The notes below the pieces were generated by a model that saw only the letters and a list, made by a program, of their open reading frames with translations, ran no database searches and was not told where the DNA came from. From Paracamarosporium sp. OC-R06-R3 (lineage: Eukaryota > Ascomycota > Dothideomycetes > Pleosporales > Didymosphaeriaceae), in contig JACVRA010000274.1 in NCBI GenBank assembly GCA_019828545.1, positions 41,641-105,640 of the forward strand: 64,000 bases of DNA, in the 5' to 3' direction. Each line of letters opens with the position of its first letter. The first letter of the stretch is position 1. The translations under genes and the position numbers were made by a program. Shown here one piece after another: positions 11,741-22,940 of the stretch.

Positions 11741-12538
11741 CTATACCCACCACCCTAGAGACCGACAATCTCGCATTGCAGCTTTCATCATCTCAGGACA
11801 CGGAAGCTCACCAAGTCTGATTTGTTCAGCCAACTCTGCCTTATCCTCCCACTGCTCGCAACACTCCAGATATTCAGTAGGAAGGAATTCTGCTATGGCT
11901 TGTGCTATCCTGTCACCACGCAGAAGGTAAACACCTTCATCCAGCGTTCCAGGCCATCTCTCCATTCCGGGCGGGAAGAAGCCAGCATATTCCCAACCAA
12001 TCAGAGCCTTAACTCCAAGCGTATATGGATCCATGATGATATTGTATGGGCTCATGTCACCGTGCTGGAAAACATATCCCTCCTCCGCTAATGGCATGGT
12101 TTTCCAAGATTTTTTCCCTATCCACGGAGGCTGCACGTCAGGATGTAGCCAGGAGGGTGGCATCACGAATCCGGAAATACCTCGTGTTCGAGATTTCAGT
12201 TTCGTAAGCTGAGGCAAGACGGTTTTGTTGACGAAATTGAGAGCATTGGAGTGAGCTTGCATTGCACATGTCATGCAAGGTGTACCTTCTGTATGCTTCT
12301 GTGTCCCTGCGAACGAGCAACCTCGATATAGATACTGATTGAGAGTAACGCCGTCGACGCGATCTGTGATCATATATCGCCTTCCGTCTCGAAGGACACC
12401 ATGGTCGAGCAGGCGTGGTACGGGAATGTTGGTTTCTCGCATGACCAACTCTAGGGCTCTAGCCTCATTCTCAATACGCTCATGGTTCCTGTTTCCATAA
12501 TCAGCAAGCATTGCGCAATGGATAAACTCTCGTACCAT
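11741..12538 (-). CDS. APH-family (aminoglycoside phosphotransferase-like) kinase, 5' end uncertain
   Basis: A protein-kinase-like fold of the APH/choline-kinase superfamily, common in fungi and of unknown substrate. The frame gives 265 aa from the ATG at 12536-12538. NIPVPRLLDHG marks the N-lobe, HGDMSPYNIIMD is the catalytic HGDxxxxN loop, and WEYAGFFPPG follows the metal-binding segment. In that segment the usual I-D-W-E reads I-G-W-E: codon 11996-11998 is GGT instead of an aspartate codon. The N-lobe is short, with no clear ATP-binding lysine, so an upstream exon may be missing from this model or lost. CACACAG near 12560 could be a splice acceptor. The gene may therefore encode an inactive kinase or be an early pseudogene. 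Confidence 0.7.
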   Translation of the reverse strand: MVREFIHCAMLADYGNRNHERIENEARALELVMRETNIPVPRLLDHGVLRDGRRYMITDRVDGVTLNQYLYRGCSFAGTQKHTEGTPCMTCAMQAHSNALNFVNKTVLPQLTKLKSRTRGISGFVMPPSWLHPDVQPPWIGKKSWKTMPLAEEGYVFQHGDMSPYNIIMDPYTLGVKALIGWEYAGFFPPGMERWPGTLDEGVYLLRGDRIAQAIAEFLPTEYLECCEQWEDKAELAEQIRLGELPCPEMMKAAMRDCRSLGWWV

Positions 12539-13991
12539 GATCGAGCCCACAAAAAGGAAGTGCCATCACTGTGTGTGATGTTGAAAGGCAGTCGCGAGAT
12601 TTTGACGAAGGCCGTGTCAGTAAATTCGTACGTTACGTCATTCGTTTCGTACGAAATGTATGTTCGCTCGCTTGTCTCTTATGCACAAATGTCAGTGAGG
12701 CACATGAAGCCAAGGTGATATTAAGCCCACATACCAGGCATGTTGAGAACGTAGGTTCTGACACGCATTTGTCTTGTACGTGACCGGCAACGCCATCGCT
12801 TATATGCAGCGTGCCAAAGAGCTTTGACCACTGCGTAACCAGACTAGAAGCTTGTTATTTACATTCCTACCGTCACTGTGGAATGAACATCACCTCGAGA
12901 GCAACACCACCCGATGTTCGTACACGCGGCAGTAGTATGAGGATTGTGAAATCCGGGATGGTGTTTTCATTACACTTCCTCGTCACTTGATGTCTATTAC
13001 AACAAGAGCATTGATGCAAGTGCATCAAACAGATAATGTCCAATTCTCTTTCCCTCCATGATAAAAATCTGTGGTTGCATTCCAGGCACTGTGTGACAGA
13101 GATGAAACTGACCGCTCCACATGGTTTTCTCGGCTCGCCTGGACGCGTCTTTCTTTGCTTGACGCCGGTCCTCGTGATATTCACTTAAAATAAAGCCTTA
13201 GCAGGGTCAGGCGACGATGAGAATAACTTACAGGGAGCTATACTCGAACGAAGATAGATGCGAAATGCTGTCACCAATTGCCTTCTTGCATGTTCGTTGC
13301 CCCCACGCCTGCTACCATCAACCTGGTTGGACCTGTTGCATGATGGGTTATCTCACCGTTGGAGAAAATTGCATTGTGGTCGTTACTGTTGGGAGGGTTT
13401 ATTCCGTTGGGCTATTCTGGTATGTGACCTATCTTTGAAGGCCATGGGCTCACATGAATTGGCTGAAAATTTTACAGAACTCGTCGTGCAATTTGTGCTA
13501 TGTTCCAACGATTTCGAATTCAACACCCCCGCAGGAATGACAAGAAAAGCCTATCCTTTGCAACACTCATCAGAGACGCATCGATTGACAATGAGCTGAC
13601 CAGCACCGCGTTGGGCCAAACATTGTCTTCTTCCCGCCTGCATGCATTCTCCCTTGCATAACGCTGTGAACCATGGACACCAAGGAGGCGAAGGGCACAA
13701 TGTTGACCCACATCCTAGTTTTGACTGTATCGATTGAGGTGTGCGGAGATTCTTGTGTGTGTGCATAAGTTTGTGATCAGACGGCACCGGGAAGTGGAGA
13801 CATCGACGCAAAGGGAGCGTAAGCCAGTGTAGGTATCCAGAACACCCAAATTCCTCGCCTCACATGAACCTGTGCCACTTCCAAGCTTCAAGACTGTGCA
13901 CGCCAAGAACGCTTGGTCCTTCTGTGTGACTGGGACTTGAGCCACCGCTCCTTCCTTCACTTCACGATCCCTTCTTTCTTGCAATCTGACC
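12539..13991. other. Intergenic
   Basis: No gene is supported. A missing 5' exon of the APH-like gene could lie between 12560 and about 12900, but I could not define it. Short open frames on both strands have no recognisable motif. Confidence 0.4.
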
Positions 13992-14498
13992 ATGGCTAGG
14001 AATCTAGCAAGGCGTCGCTTAGCCCGATCCGTGGAATGGCCGTTCATCGGCGAGAAGCTCCGAGAACTACCAGATAACTATGTCGAGATGTACTTTTGTA
14101 AACCTCCGCCTGGCATCGAAGTCCCCGTTCTGGACGGCATCAATCTCCGCCCGAAACCAATCGAGACCTCAGAGACGATAACCTTGGTCGATATCTCGGC
14201 GAGTGATTACGAAATACTTTGCAGACGACAGGCAGAGCCTAGGGAGCGTGGTATGTCTCGAACAAAGACACCTGTATGCTGTACTGACAGAGTGCTAGAA
14301 CGATTTGACCAGCTTCGCCTACGGGTGCAAATCTATGCACAAGAGAGCATCGAGATGCGTATCGCTTTGAGTGAAATTCATGCGGACATGAGAGAAACAA
14401 AGGCGGGCACGGCTGACGTTGGGATACTCGTTTGGATTGCGTTGGGTAGAGCCCTCAGAGACATGGATAGATCAGGCCAGTGGGGTTCTTTCAGTTAG
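13992..14498 (+). CDS. Hypothetical protein
   Basis: An open frame from ATG 13992 starts with a strongly basic N-terminus (ARNLARRRLARS) and continues with soluble, helical sequence. A likely 48-bp intron lies at 14251-14298: GTATGT donor, CTGAC branch point and TAG acceptor. It keeps the frame, giving about 152 aa spliced or 168 aa unspliced. The helical segment DRVLERFDQLRLRVQIYAQE after the intron may form a coiled coil. I recognise no family. The CT-rich stretch just before the ATG is compatible with a fungal promoter. Confidence 0.45.
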   Translation: MARNLARRRLARSVEWPFIGEKLRELPDNYVEMYFCKPPPGIEVPVLDGINLRPKPIETSETITLVDISASDYEILCRRQAEPRERGMSRTKTPVCCTDRVLERFDQLRLRVQIYAQESIEMRIALSEIHADMRETKAGTADVGILVWIALGRALRDMDRSGQWGSFS

Positions 14499-15448
14499 CT
14501 TGCATGGCCCCGCGAGATCCTGATGAATCAATGAGACATGCGACTCGCCTCCATAATAATTATGCTTGCACAACCTTCACCATATATCTCTCCACGTACT
14601 GAAGCTCTCAAATTCAATACCACCAAGAAATATCTCTACTGTCGTCGCATGTTTGTGTTCACTCGATACGATGACCACCTGCTACAAAACGATTGTGAAC
14701 AGATGTCATATGGATTGAATAACTTTGTACTTTTTAAGGCTGGAAAGATTGGAAAGAACTAAAGTGCGATTAGGGCGAAATACCTTGAGCGGAAAGGAAA
14801 GCTGCAACGTTGGTCGTTTCTCCTAGGCGAGAGCGTGGGGGCATACTGGGCGGCTATGGTGTTCTTCTTGTATCCCAATTTAGAGGCTGTTTCCGTGAAG
14901 CTCTGTTGTCCGATAACAGGGTTTTATAGAAGAGAACCTGGGCCCTACCGCGGTTTCAAAGTAGATCATATGGAGCTGGTCCAAGGTGCCTTGCAGTGGC
15001 TAGATGATGGAAGCAAGACCTGATTAGGTAATTATCTGGGACAAGGAAGGATGCCTCCTGAATGTATGGGAAGGTCTGGCATTGAATTCCATATGGACCT
15101 ACTTTTTGAATGAAGGAAACCCGGAGATGGCAACATGCTGGGAATTACTTTGCCGACATTGCAGTCTTGTGAAGATCATGAACACTATCGCGAAGCCAGG
15201 CCGCTACATTGATAAGGGGGAACTTATGAAAATTGACCTAGATTGTATTGTAGAGCCTGTAAAGATCACTGAGAGGCTTGGGAATCGGCCTGGCGACATT
15301 GGTCTGCGATTGGAGGGAGAGGTGCCCCATGCATTCAATGTGCCGACTATACAATGCAGGATTATGATCATGACTGGGAAGAAACACATCGCTGGTCAAC
15401 GGGTCCGATGCCATGGTAATTCTTGGATAATTTTTCGTAGGCAATAAT
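14499..15448. other. Intergenic with open-frame fragments
   Basis: Three short plus-strand frames (about 14538-14762, 14835-15023 and 15082-15447) look protein-like in composition but cannot be joined into one model and match no family I know. They may be remnants of a decayed gene. Confidence 0.35.
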
Positions 15449-17389
15449 ATGGAAATCAACCCCACATCAACAAACGCGGGGCATCACGCGCCGCGTGATC
15501 ATGTGACCGATGTGAGCACAGACAACTTGCACGCCGTGACGCCCTTCGACAACTCACATCTCAAAGTGAGTGAGCGGGCATCGGCCGCACTCGCGACGAT
15601 CCTGCTAGTCAGAATGGAGAGTCCAGCAAAACGAATTTATCTCGTCTGTAAGAGTTGCGAACACAAATGCCAGGTTCTGAGCGCGCATGGGCGTTGTCCG
15701 GGATGTACAAAACAGGACCCGGAGGGTATACAGCCATACCGGAAGGATAAGACAGATATAGTCGAACTTCCTTCGACACGGGTCTTGAGCGAGCGATGCA
15801 ATATTTTCAGGCACTGCTTCGCTATCACACTTCCCTTCTTCCACGAGCCAACTTTCCTAACCACTGCTTGGCGACCAAAAGCGACGTTGGATAATAATAC
15901 CCCCGTATTCTTCGCCTTCCAAGCGCTCATGTCCCAACACTCAAACAAGCCTCATCTCAGCGAGAAATATGCAATCGCTGCGGGAAACGGACTTCCCATT
16001 TCAAAATGGGACAATCCTGCGGCAGAAACGATCCAGGCTTTTTTGATGTAAGTTAGTCTCAATGCAGGTTGGAAGAGAACTTACTAATCTGGATTTGTAG
16101 GCTCAGTCTTTATGCAATCCTAGAGTGTCGATTAGGATTGGGCTCTACGCTACTTGAACGAGCAACGGACCTCATGGTCGGAGTTGGTTGGTTGGAGAAA
16201 AAGCTCGGCGACGCGAGATTTGCCTCGCTGGTGGTCGAAAACTCCAAATCTCCACAGGAAAAAAATATCATTAATGAGGACACAATGAGAGACAAATTCA
16301 TCGCATTTGAGATCAGACGCCGTATGTTTTGGACCTTGCAAATCCTACTACAATGTGTGGATTGCGGTCTTCACAAACGTTTCATTGGGACGAGGGATCT
16401 GTCATTGAAGCTGAGGGAGGATATCCAGCCACCTTGCAAAGAGACGTATTTCATAAACGGTCTAGATGCTCAGTTAGGGCAGGAAAGCAAAAAGGATCAG
16501 TATGGAAACGAAGACCTTGTAGCTTTGTTCACCGAAATCTTGAACAAGGGGTGAGTTCCGTCGATACTACCTACATTTCTCATCGCTAATCGCTGCAGAC
16601 ATTCACCGGCAGCACTCGACAAGATCATGAATAATCTTCCGCCGAACTTACAGTTCACAGATTATGCAAGACAAATGCACGTCTACCATCGGACCACCAC
16701 ACCACACATCATTTTGCACATAACCGCTGCGAGGTTCAAGATGACTCAGTTCCGGGACAATCTCTCACAAGCTCGAAAATGGAGGCCGTGTACATATGGA
16801 ATGGAATCTGTCCAGATGATAGCAAAACATTTGGAGCTCTTAGATTACTACGCGCAGCTTGCGGCTTTGTTTGAAGGTCCAATAACCACGTGGTTCTGCT
16901 TCGAAGCTCTTTCCTTGAGTAAGTTCTCCATCTTGTCAACCGTCGTAGCACCAAAAGACTAATTCATCAACAGTGATGTGGTGGTGTGCTTTCCACACCG
17001 AACTCCGAGACCGTCTCAACAGCAAGTGTATCGACAACTTGCAGCGTGGCTTCGCGATCCTAAGCTACCTGCAAGACCGACAACCCCTGGCTCGAGGACT
17101 GAGCATCAGACTATCGAAAATGCTCTCCGCGATCGTCGAGTTTCTAGAAGACTATCCCCAAGGATTGGACAAGGAAACCAAGGAGAAGGTCCCATGGGAC
17201 CTCGAAGACTACCTTGAAATCTGGATGTGCGAAATCGACAGCGACAGAAAGTCAGAGGATCCAGAGGCGAAGCCTGGGCAACTTTACAGCTTCAAGCCTT
17301 CGAAAGGCAAATCGAAATTCGACGACAGGGACTTCGTAGCGGTCCCCGAACCCCAGCTGCTTTTCCGCACGCTGGCGAACGGATACTGA
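15449..17389 (+). CDS. Fungal_trans-type transcription regulator with degenerate Zn cluster
   Basis: Four exons fit well: 15449-16047, 16101-16550, 16599-16918 and 16974-17389, with introns of 53, 48 and 55 bp that have clear branch points (one is ACTAATC). The start could instead be the ATG at 15615. The middle and C-terminal parts resemble the fungal-specific transcription factor domain (middle homology region): FHEPTFLTTAW, LSLYAILECRLGLG with WLEKKL, and an IRRRMFWTL motif typical of the family. Near the N-terminus, CKSC..KC..CPGC resembles a Zn2Cys6 cluster, but the spacing is wrong and the sixth cysteine is absent. DNA binding by the usual binuclear cluster is therefore doubtful. The target genes are unknown; no biosynthetic cluster is adjacent. 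Confidence 0.75.
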
Positions 17390-20163
17390 GTCCGATGGAC
17401 AATCATCGTCGTCCACTAAATTGACACCAAACGGACACGGACGATGGGCTTGACCCCTTAGCTCGACTACAACACCTTGGGAGAGCTTTTAACAGGGGAA
17501 CAACAGGTGTGAACACCGACACGATAACGAATCTCCTTCAGTTGTTGTCGCTCGTTAACTAAATGGTTTTCTGAACTTTGTCGCTCGTTACTCCCCCTAC
17601 TATGATGGCGAAACCTGATATCTCCTATTCAAATTGACACAGAGATAAAGGAACGCTGAGTTTCAAAACTGCACGCTCGCTCCGATTTCATTTGGCGTAC
17701 TGGTGTGCTTCATTGCTGGATGCGTAATCTCGGTATGTCAAGGATAACGAATAATGAAAACCCCTTATTTGGTTGATTGCTGCTACGAGTGAATACATTT
17801 GGGAACCCCTGAGCTACCAGCAGACCATGGCTCAAGATCCACACACGATCACGGCTCGACCTCGAGCTCTACCACATCAAGAAGCTGCGTAGACGGAGAG
17901 TCATCACCAGTGAGATTTGATCATGCCAATGTGTCTCGTTGTGTTGGAAGGTTTTCAAAGGTGATCATCCCGAATAGGGGGAATGAATCAGGGCACAGCA
18001 CAGAGTTTTGCAACCGCATTGATTAGGTCACTGGAGAAACATTGACTATGGCGTAGCTTGGAGTACTGCTCTCTAGGTTGAACGGTCAACTGGCCTTGTC
18101 TATTACAACGGCCATGAGTTGAAGAATCGGAGAGTGCGCTGAAGCGTCTCTGCCAAGAATGAAGCCATATTGCAGCGAGGCTGAGCCTCCAGCACACGCT
18201 TCTACAAAGCCACCACTGTCAGCCTGCTCCGGGCATTGTGTAGAACCAACCAACACGATAGCACACACGGTGATTGAATCATTCAAAAGCGGGGTTCTTG
18301 TCGGCGGCTTTGCTGTGCCATCATGGTGCATGAATTTCGGATTCCGTTGTGCATACATTCAAGGCACCGACATGGCTGGAGGACCACCATCTAATTTCGC
18401 TGATCAGACTAATTGGTTACCCAGCCCGGCGTGAGGGATGATGGTGGGCAAACCTTCGTGTCAATAATCATATGATTATTGACAGGGGTGCATGTGTGGG
18501 GGTACAGACATGCAAGTGGCAGAGCACCAAAGCCTCTCGTTGGCCTTCGACGCAGCAGGCAAAAAAGGCAGACTTCAAGCGCCTTCACCTGAACAGCAGG
18601 CTCGGTTCCAGCCGTGTGGGTGCGCGCAACCGGAGCGTCTCGATTGGATTTTGACTTAGGCAAAAAACAGGCATCGCCTTCAGCTGAAAAACAGGCGCTC
18701 AAGTCCGGTCCCAGGTGGCTGGGTGCGCGTCTGCGTTGGCCCGCGCTAGACCAGTCGCTGGCAGCCACAATTCATCACCAATACCCGGGAGATTGGAACT
18801 ATCTGTTCATCCACGACCCCCCTCCGCAATAACCAATCGCCACTAGCACGATACGGACCGTGCGGGCTCGATCGTGACGGCACGACGCCGCATTGTCGTG
18901 GTCAAATACACAGTAAGTTTGCAGGACACCACAACGCCGCAACGACCTGGCCGGATATAGCAGATCTAGGCGAAGGACCCGTTTGCCGTAGCACGCACGG
19001 TGAATGGCGTTATGCGTCGAGAATCGCCAGCAGATTCAGCCATTTGAGGACAGATGCGTTATCTTTGGCGTGGGGCTGGAATTGAACCCCGCTCCCGCTG
19101 GTGTGGATGAAAGCGCACGGTTAACGCCATTGAGCACTTGGCTGCATGGAATGCTTGGCCCCAAGCGTTCTCGCTCCGAGACAACGCAATGCCCACTTTT
19201 GCGGGAGCCCTTCACATGGCTGCCGTCGTTGCCAGCCCAGTCATCGCCCATCTGTTGCGGACCACGCTTGGGCGTTCGAGTCCTGGTTCACTCGAGTTGT
19301 TTACTCTCAAGACCGTTCTTCAGTATCCCCCTCGCCTCCACGATCTCCTTCTGAGCCCTTGATGACGACACCGTCGCGGGCGGCTCGGTTGTGCGCGTGC
19401 GAGATGTTGTCGTTCGAGTTGGGCGTTTCCCGCTGAGAGGTACTGTGCAAAGGCAGAGCTGCACACGAGGTAACGTTAACGAAGCTGAGGTGCGATGGAA
19501 ACTTACGCGTCAAGCAGCCGCTCGTCCTCAGCAGCAAACGCCGTCGCACTCGGTGGCTCGGTGCTCTGCCCGTCTCTCGTCGCTCCCCGTCTCTCCCCGT
19601 CTCTCGTCGCTCCTCGTCACGTATACAACCGCAGTGTCCGGTGTCGGTTGCGACGATTCCTTCCGGTCCTCCTTCGCCGTCTTGTCTGGCTACGCAGCGC
19701 CATTGCCTGATCCTTGCGGCGTTAGGCTACAACGGGATGTATGGGTCGCGTGGCGCAAGAGTTATGGTGGAAGCATGCCCTTGAGCGCTAGAGGGAGTTC
19801 GCCGCTGTGATCGACAAAGATAGCGTATGCGGCCAGCTTTAGGCTTGTGCCTAGCTTGTCGTTCGGTCGTGCGGGTGACGGTGGGCGCGGACACAAGGGT
19901 TGGTAGGCGTCGATTGGAAAGCAGTCAAGGTCACGTGGAGATTTCGGGCCGTTTTCGAGCACAATGGAGGCTGGGCTGTGGAGCCAGCGGCGACGAGCTT
20001 TGCAAGCCTGGGCGAGGACAAGTTGGGCGTCGCATACGTTTCTGATTGCGCGCGTTGTTGCGAGTGGGTGAGAACGGGTGGATGGCGAGACATGTTCATT
20101 GTTAGATGGTCTTGGGCAGCTACCAGAGAGTGCGTGAGCGGCGCCTCTTATTAGTCAGATAGC
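17390..20163. other. Gene-poor stretch
   Basis: About 2.8 kb without a supported gene. It contains a perfect palindrome at 18459-18484. A diverged duplication of roughly 100-bp period near 18560-18735 has copies that start AGGCAAAAAA and end GTGGGTGCGCG or GCTGGGTGCGCG. The GC-rich part at 18.8-20.1 kb gives open frames on both strands, which I regard as compositional. Confidence 0.45.
18459..18484. repeat. Perfect 26-bp palindrome
   Basis: The half-site TGTCAATAATCAT is followed directly by its exact reverse complement, with no spacer. It could be a dimeric protein-binding site or a cruciform-prone point. No gene start lies close by, so a promoter operator is not obvious. Confidence 0.85.
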
Positions 20164-21198
20164 ATGAACATTCCCAACGTTCCAAAAGCGGAAAGTTTTC
20201 TCAAACTCGTTGAATACTGCGGCGAAGCCTCCGGGCAACGAGAGTGTCTTATTGGGCAGATGCAAGATGCCATCATTCTTACCAGACACCACAATGAGGC
20301 CGACACCGACTCTGTGGCGCAATTGAACTCTGCACGGGCAAATTGGAGCCATTACCTTACACCAGATGAACCTTACAGTTCGTTTCGCAGGAGCTTTGGG
20401 CTTTCAGCGTGTCCAAAAGTCGCCCACCCAGCTTCAAGAAGGGTTTTGCGATGACGAGTTCGCGATAGCATTCACAGCCGAGGCACAAATTTTTTCGAAA
20501 TTAGGCTATTATTATTCGAGAATCGTTTCCGTTCGCTCACACCAATCACAACCTGCTAAAAAGTCGGATGAGCTTAATAAACAGATAGCACGGGACTTTG
20601 AACAATGGCATCTTACTCAGCGAAGCAAGTCATGGCAATTTGCAGAAGTATCAACTCGCGCAATATGAAGACAGACGACGCTTCTGTAGGTTGGCGGTTG
20701 GCTGAGTAAGCAGCTGGAGCGACGACGTATATACACGAGAACGGTGTTGTGCACTCAGATCTGCGCCCTGAAAATTTCCTAGTGCATGATTCAGATGAGC
20801 GATCGGCCGACGGGTTGACACTATTCAATCTATGGCTTTGCGACTTTGGCGGTTCAGCGTGTAAGGTACTTGGTCTGGATGGACGGCACATGCCGGATGC
20901 ACCGTTCTTCAACCCGCGAATCACATGCTGGGAGTCCAAGACATCCACCGACATTTTCAGCTTGGGATCCGTCTTTCATGTTGCTAGGACTGGACACTGG
21001 GTTTCCAAAAACAGTCCACATTACGATGCTGTAGAAGACATAGACGTCTACTGGGATGAAGTGGACAAAGTATTCCAAACGGACGTTTTCTCGGGCGTAC
21101 ATGGGCTGCGTAGAGATATGGTTAGAAGCTGCTGTACAAGAGTGCTGCGGAAGTGCTGAATGGTCTGAGCTCCAGACATGGAGACAAGAACATGACAA
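20164..21198 (+). pseudogene. Broken Ser/Thr protein kinase
   Basis: Kinase motifs are clear but spread over different frames. An N-lobe-like segment with EAQIFSKLG lies in one frame. The catalytic loop YIHENGVVHSDLRPENFLV, the DFG segment LCDFGGSAC and DIFSLGS (subdomain IX) lie in another. In the catalytic frame, a TAA at 20707-20709 sits where a glutamine codon would be expected just before helix E; CAA to TAA is a C-to-T change. Near the end the frame shifts again: YKSAAEVLNGLSSR, typical of the kinase C-terminus, is found in the neighbouring frame after about 21140. With at least one stop and two frame changes this is very probably a dead copy of a small fungal kinase. An unusual intron pattern cannot be fully excluded. 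Confidence 0.75.
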
Positions 21199-22940
21199 GA
21201 CATGTACTTTGAGGCAAGATGTTCAACAATAGGTCATGTAACAACCTAACTTGACGCTGTGGTTTTTCAAAGGCCGGACGAAGGGTATTGTACTTTGCGT
21301 TTCACTGGACACGGGACGATACTGGTCCCTGTTCGCTACCTACGATTACTAAGCCCCATAAAGCCAGAGTTCGGGCTGTAAATTTGAACGCGCCCTCAAT
21401 AAACTCGTAGGTCAACACGCCTAAATTTCTACAAAATAACAACGCACAGATCGAATCTCTACCTCTATGCGCAATGTGGTGGCGTAGATATTCGAGCTAT
21501 GTTTTGCGAGAGGCGGTGGCTCAGTTGTGTTACCCGGCAGGGTCGCGATGCGAGTACGAAGGACGTAGATAGTACACCTGTAGATTAGGTACAACTTTGC
21601 GGCCTTCAAGATTTGCCATCACACCATTGAGATCTATCTACAATATGCAGGAAGGCCATGCTTGCGAATTGCATATACCTAGCTATTTTGCTATCTATGG
21701 TAAGCTACAACAATGACGGGTTCCATGTAGAAGTATTCCTATTTAAACAATCCACTATCCTTACAAGTATGCGTGAGCCTTTGTTCCCTACTCTCTGGAA
21801 TACATAATCTCTATCACCAGCGGTATGGATTCTTCTCGTCGTTGTATAAACAGTACCTGTCTTGCTAGCACGAAGTCGCGAAAGGCTTTTGCGCTAACGT
21901 TCGCTTAGCATTCGGGGCAGGCGCGGTCTCTTCAGCTACCACTGGTCTTCGATGGTGTTGAGGCAACTACGATTGGAAAGCTCGGCCCAGCGAGCAGTAA
22001 TTGATTTATTGCTACATAGGAGAGATCAGATGAGCTTGGCCTATCAAATAGGCGATCGGGATCTGAAACTGTACTAGATACAAAAGAAGACATCACGTGA
22101 AGAAAGATCACGTGCTCATTTCGCAACAGATGGCGATTGTGGAGTACGAAATGACCAGTGTAGTTGCGTTCGGCACTCGTATCTTGAAATGCGGTCTCTG
22201 CAAGCGCAGCGCGGCCTCATTGGGAGTTCGAGGTATAGTCGGCCGGGATTTGCGAGGTGGGCGGCGGCTCGGAGTCACCTCGGAGTCACCTCGGAGTCAC
22301 CTCTCGAATTCGAAAACGACCGTTACCCATCCTTCAGCACAGACCGTGAGTATAGGACAGATTACCAGGAGTTGAAGTGCCACTGCGTCGTGGGGGAACG
22401 TTCCTGGGCTGGCTTTGTCTTCGGAAGTTTCATGTGCCCCACCTCACGTTGCTGATATGAAAGACGGCATGTTGTCTTGACGCAAGAACACCCAACACAG
22501 CACCAGGAGGGAATCAGTGAAGCTACTACTACCCCATATCTAGAATTCTGACCTGTCTAATCTTTCGGGATGAGTTTGCGATGCTTTTTCTGGTAAAGCA
22601 TAAGTTGCGCAATTCCCTATTCATCATCGAGCAGACTTGGCTGGCCTCTTCAAGCTCTCAGAATCACATCCACAGATCGAGATTCTGCAAATGTTGCTTC
22701 TGGAAATTTTCAAACTAAGAACAACAGGATTTCCGTTAATCAGAACGTAAATTATTATCGAGCAGTTGGTAGATTCCCTGACATATTAGGAAATACCGGT
22801 TGCTGCGGACATCACCCTCGTGGAAGTCGGCACAGATCTTTGCTAACTCAAAGCACGAGTATCGACTGCAAGTTGCACGGTAGGAAACCCACTTCGAATC
22901 TATGCCATGACAGCAATAGAATTCGTGACTAAGGCGGCAA
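21199..22940. other. Intergenic
   Basis: No gene is supported. Contains an 11-bp tandem repeat at 22268-22300. The last part is the 3' flank of the aminotransferase. Confidence 0.45.
22268..22300. repeat. 11-bp tandem repeat, three exact units
   Basis: CTCGGAGTCAC is repeated three times without change, followed by a partial fourth unit. The exactness suggests recent slippage. Confidence 0.85.

Noticed and set aside
19261..19290. GTTCGAGTCCTGG resembling a tRNA T-arm
   Set aside because: Flanking bases do not form a T-stem and there is no cloverleaf upstream.
19004..20154. Several frames in GC-rich DNA
   Set aside because: Open on both strands together, Arg/Ser-rich, and no motif; composition explains them.
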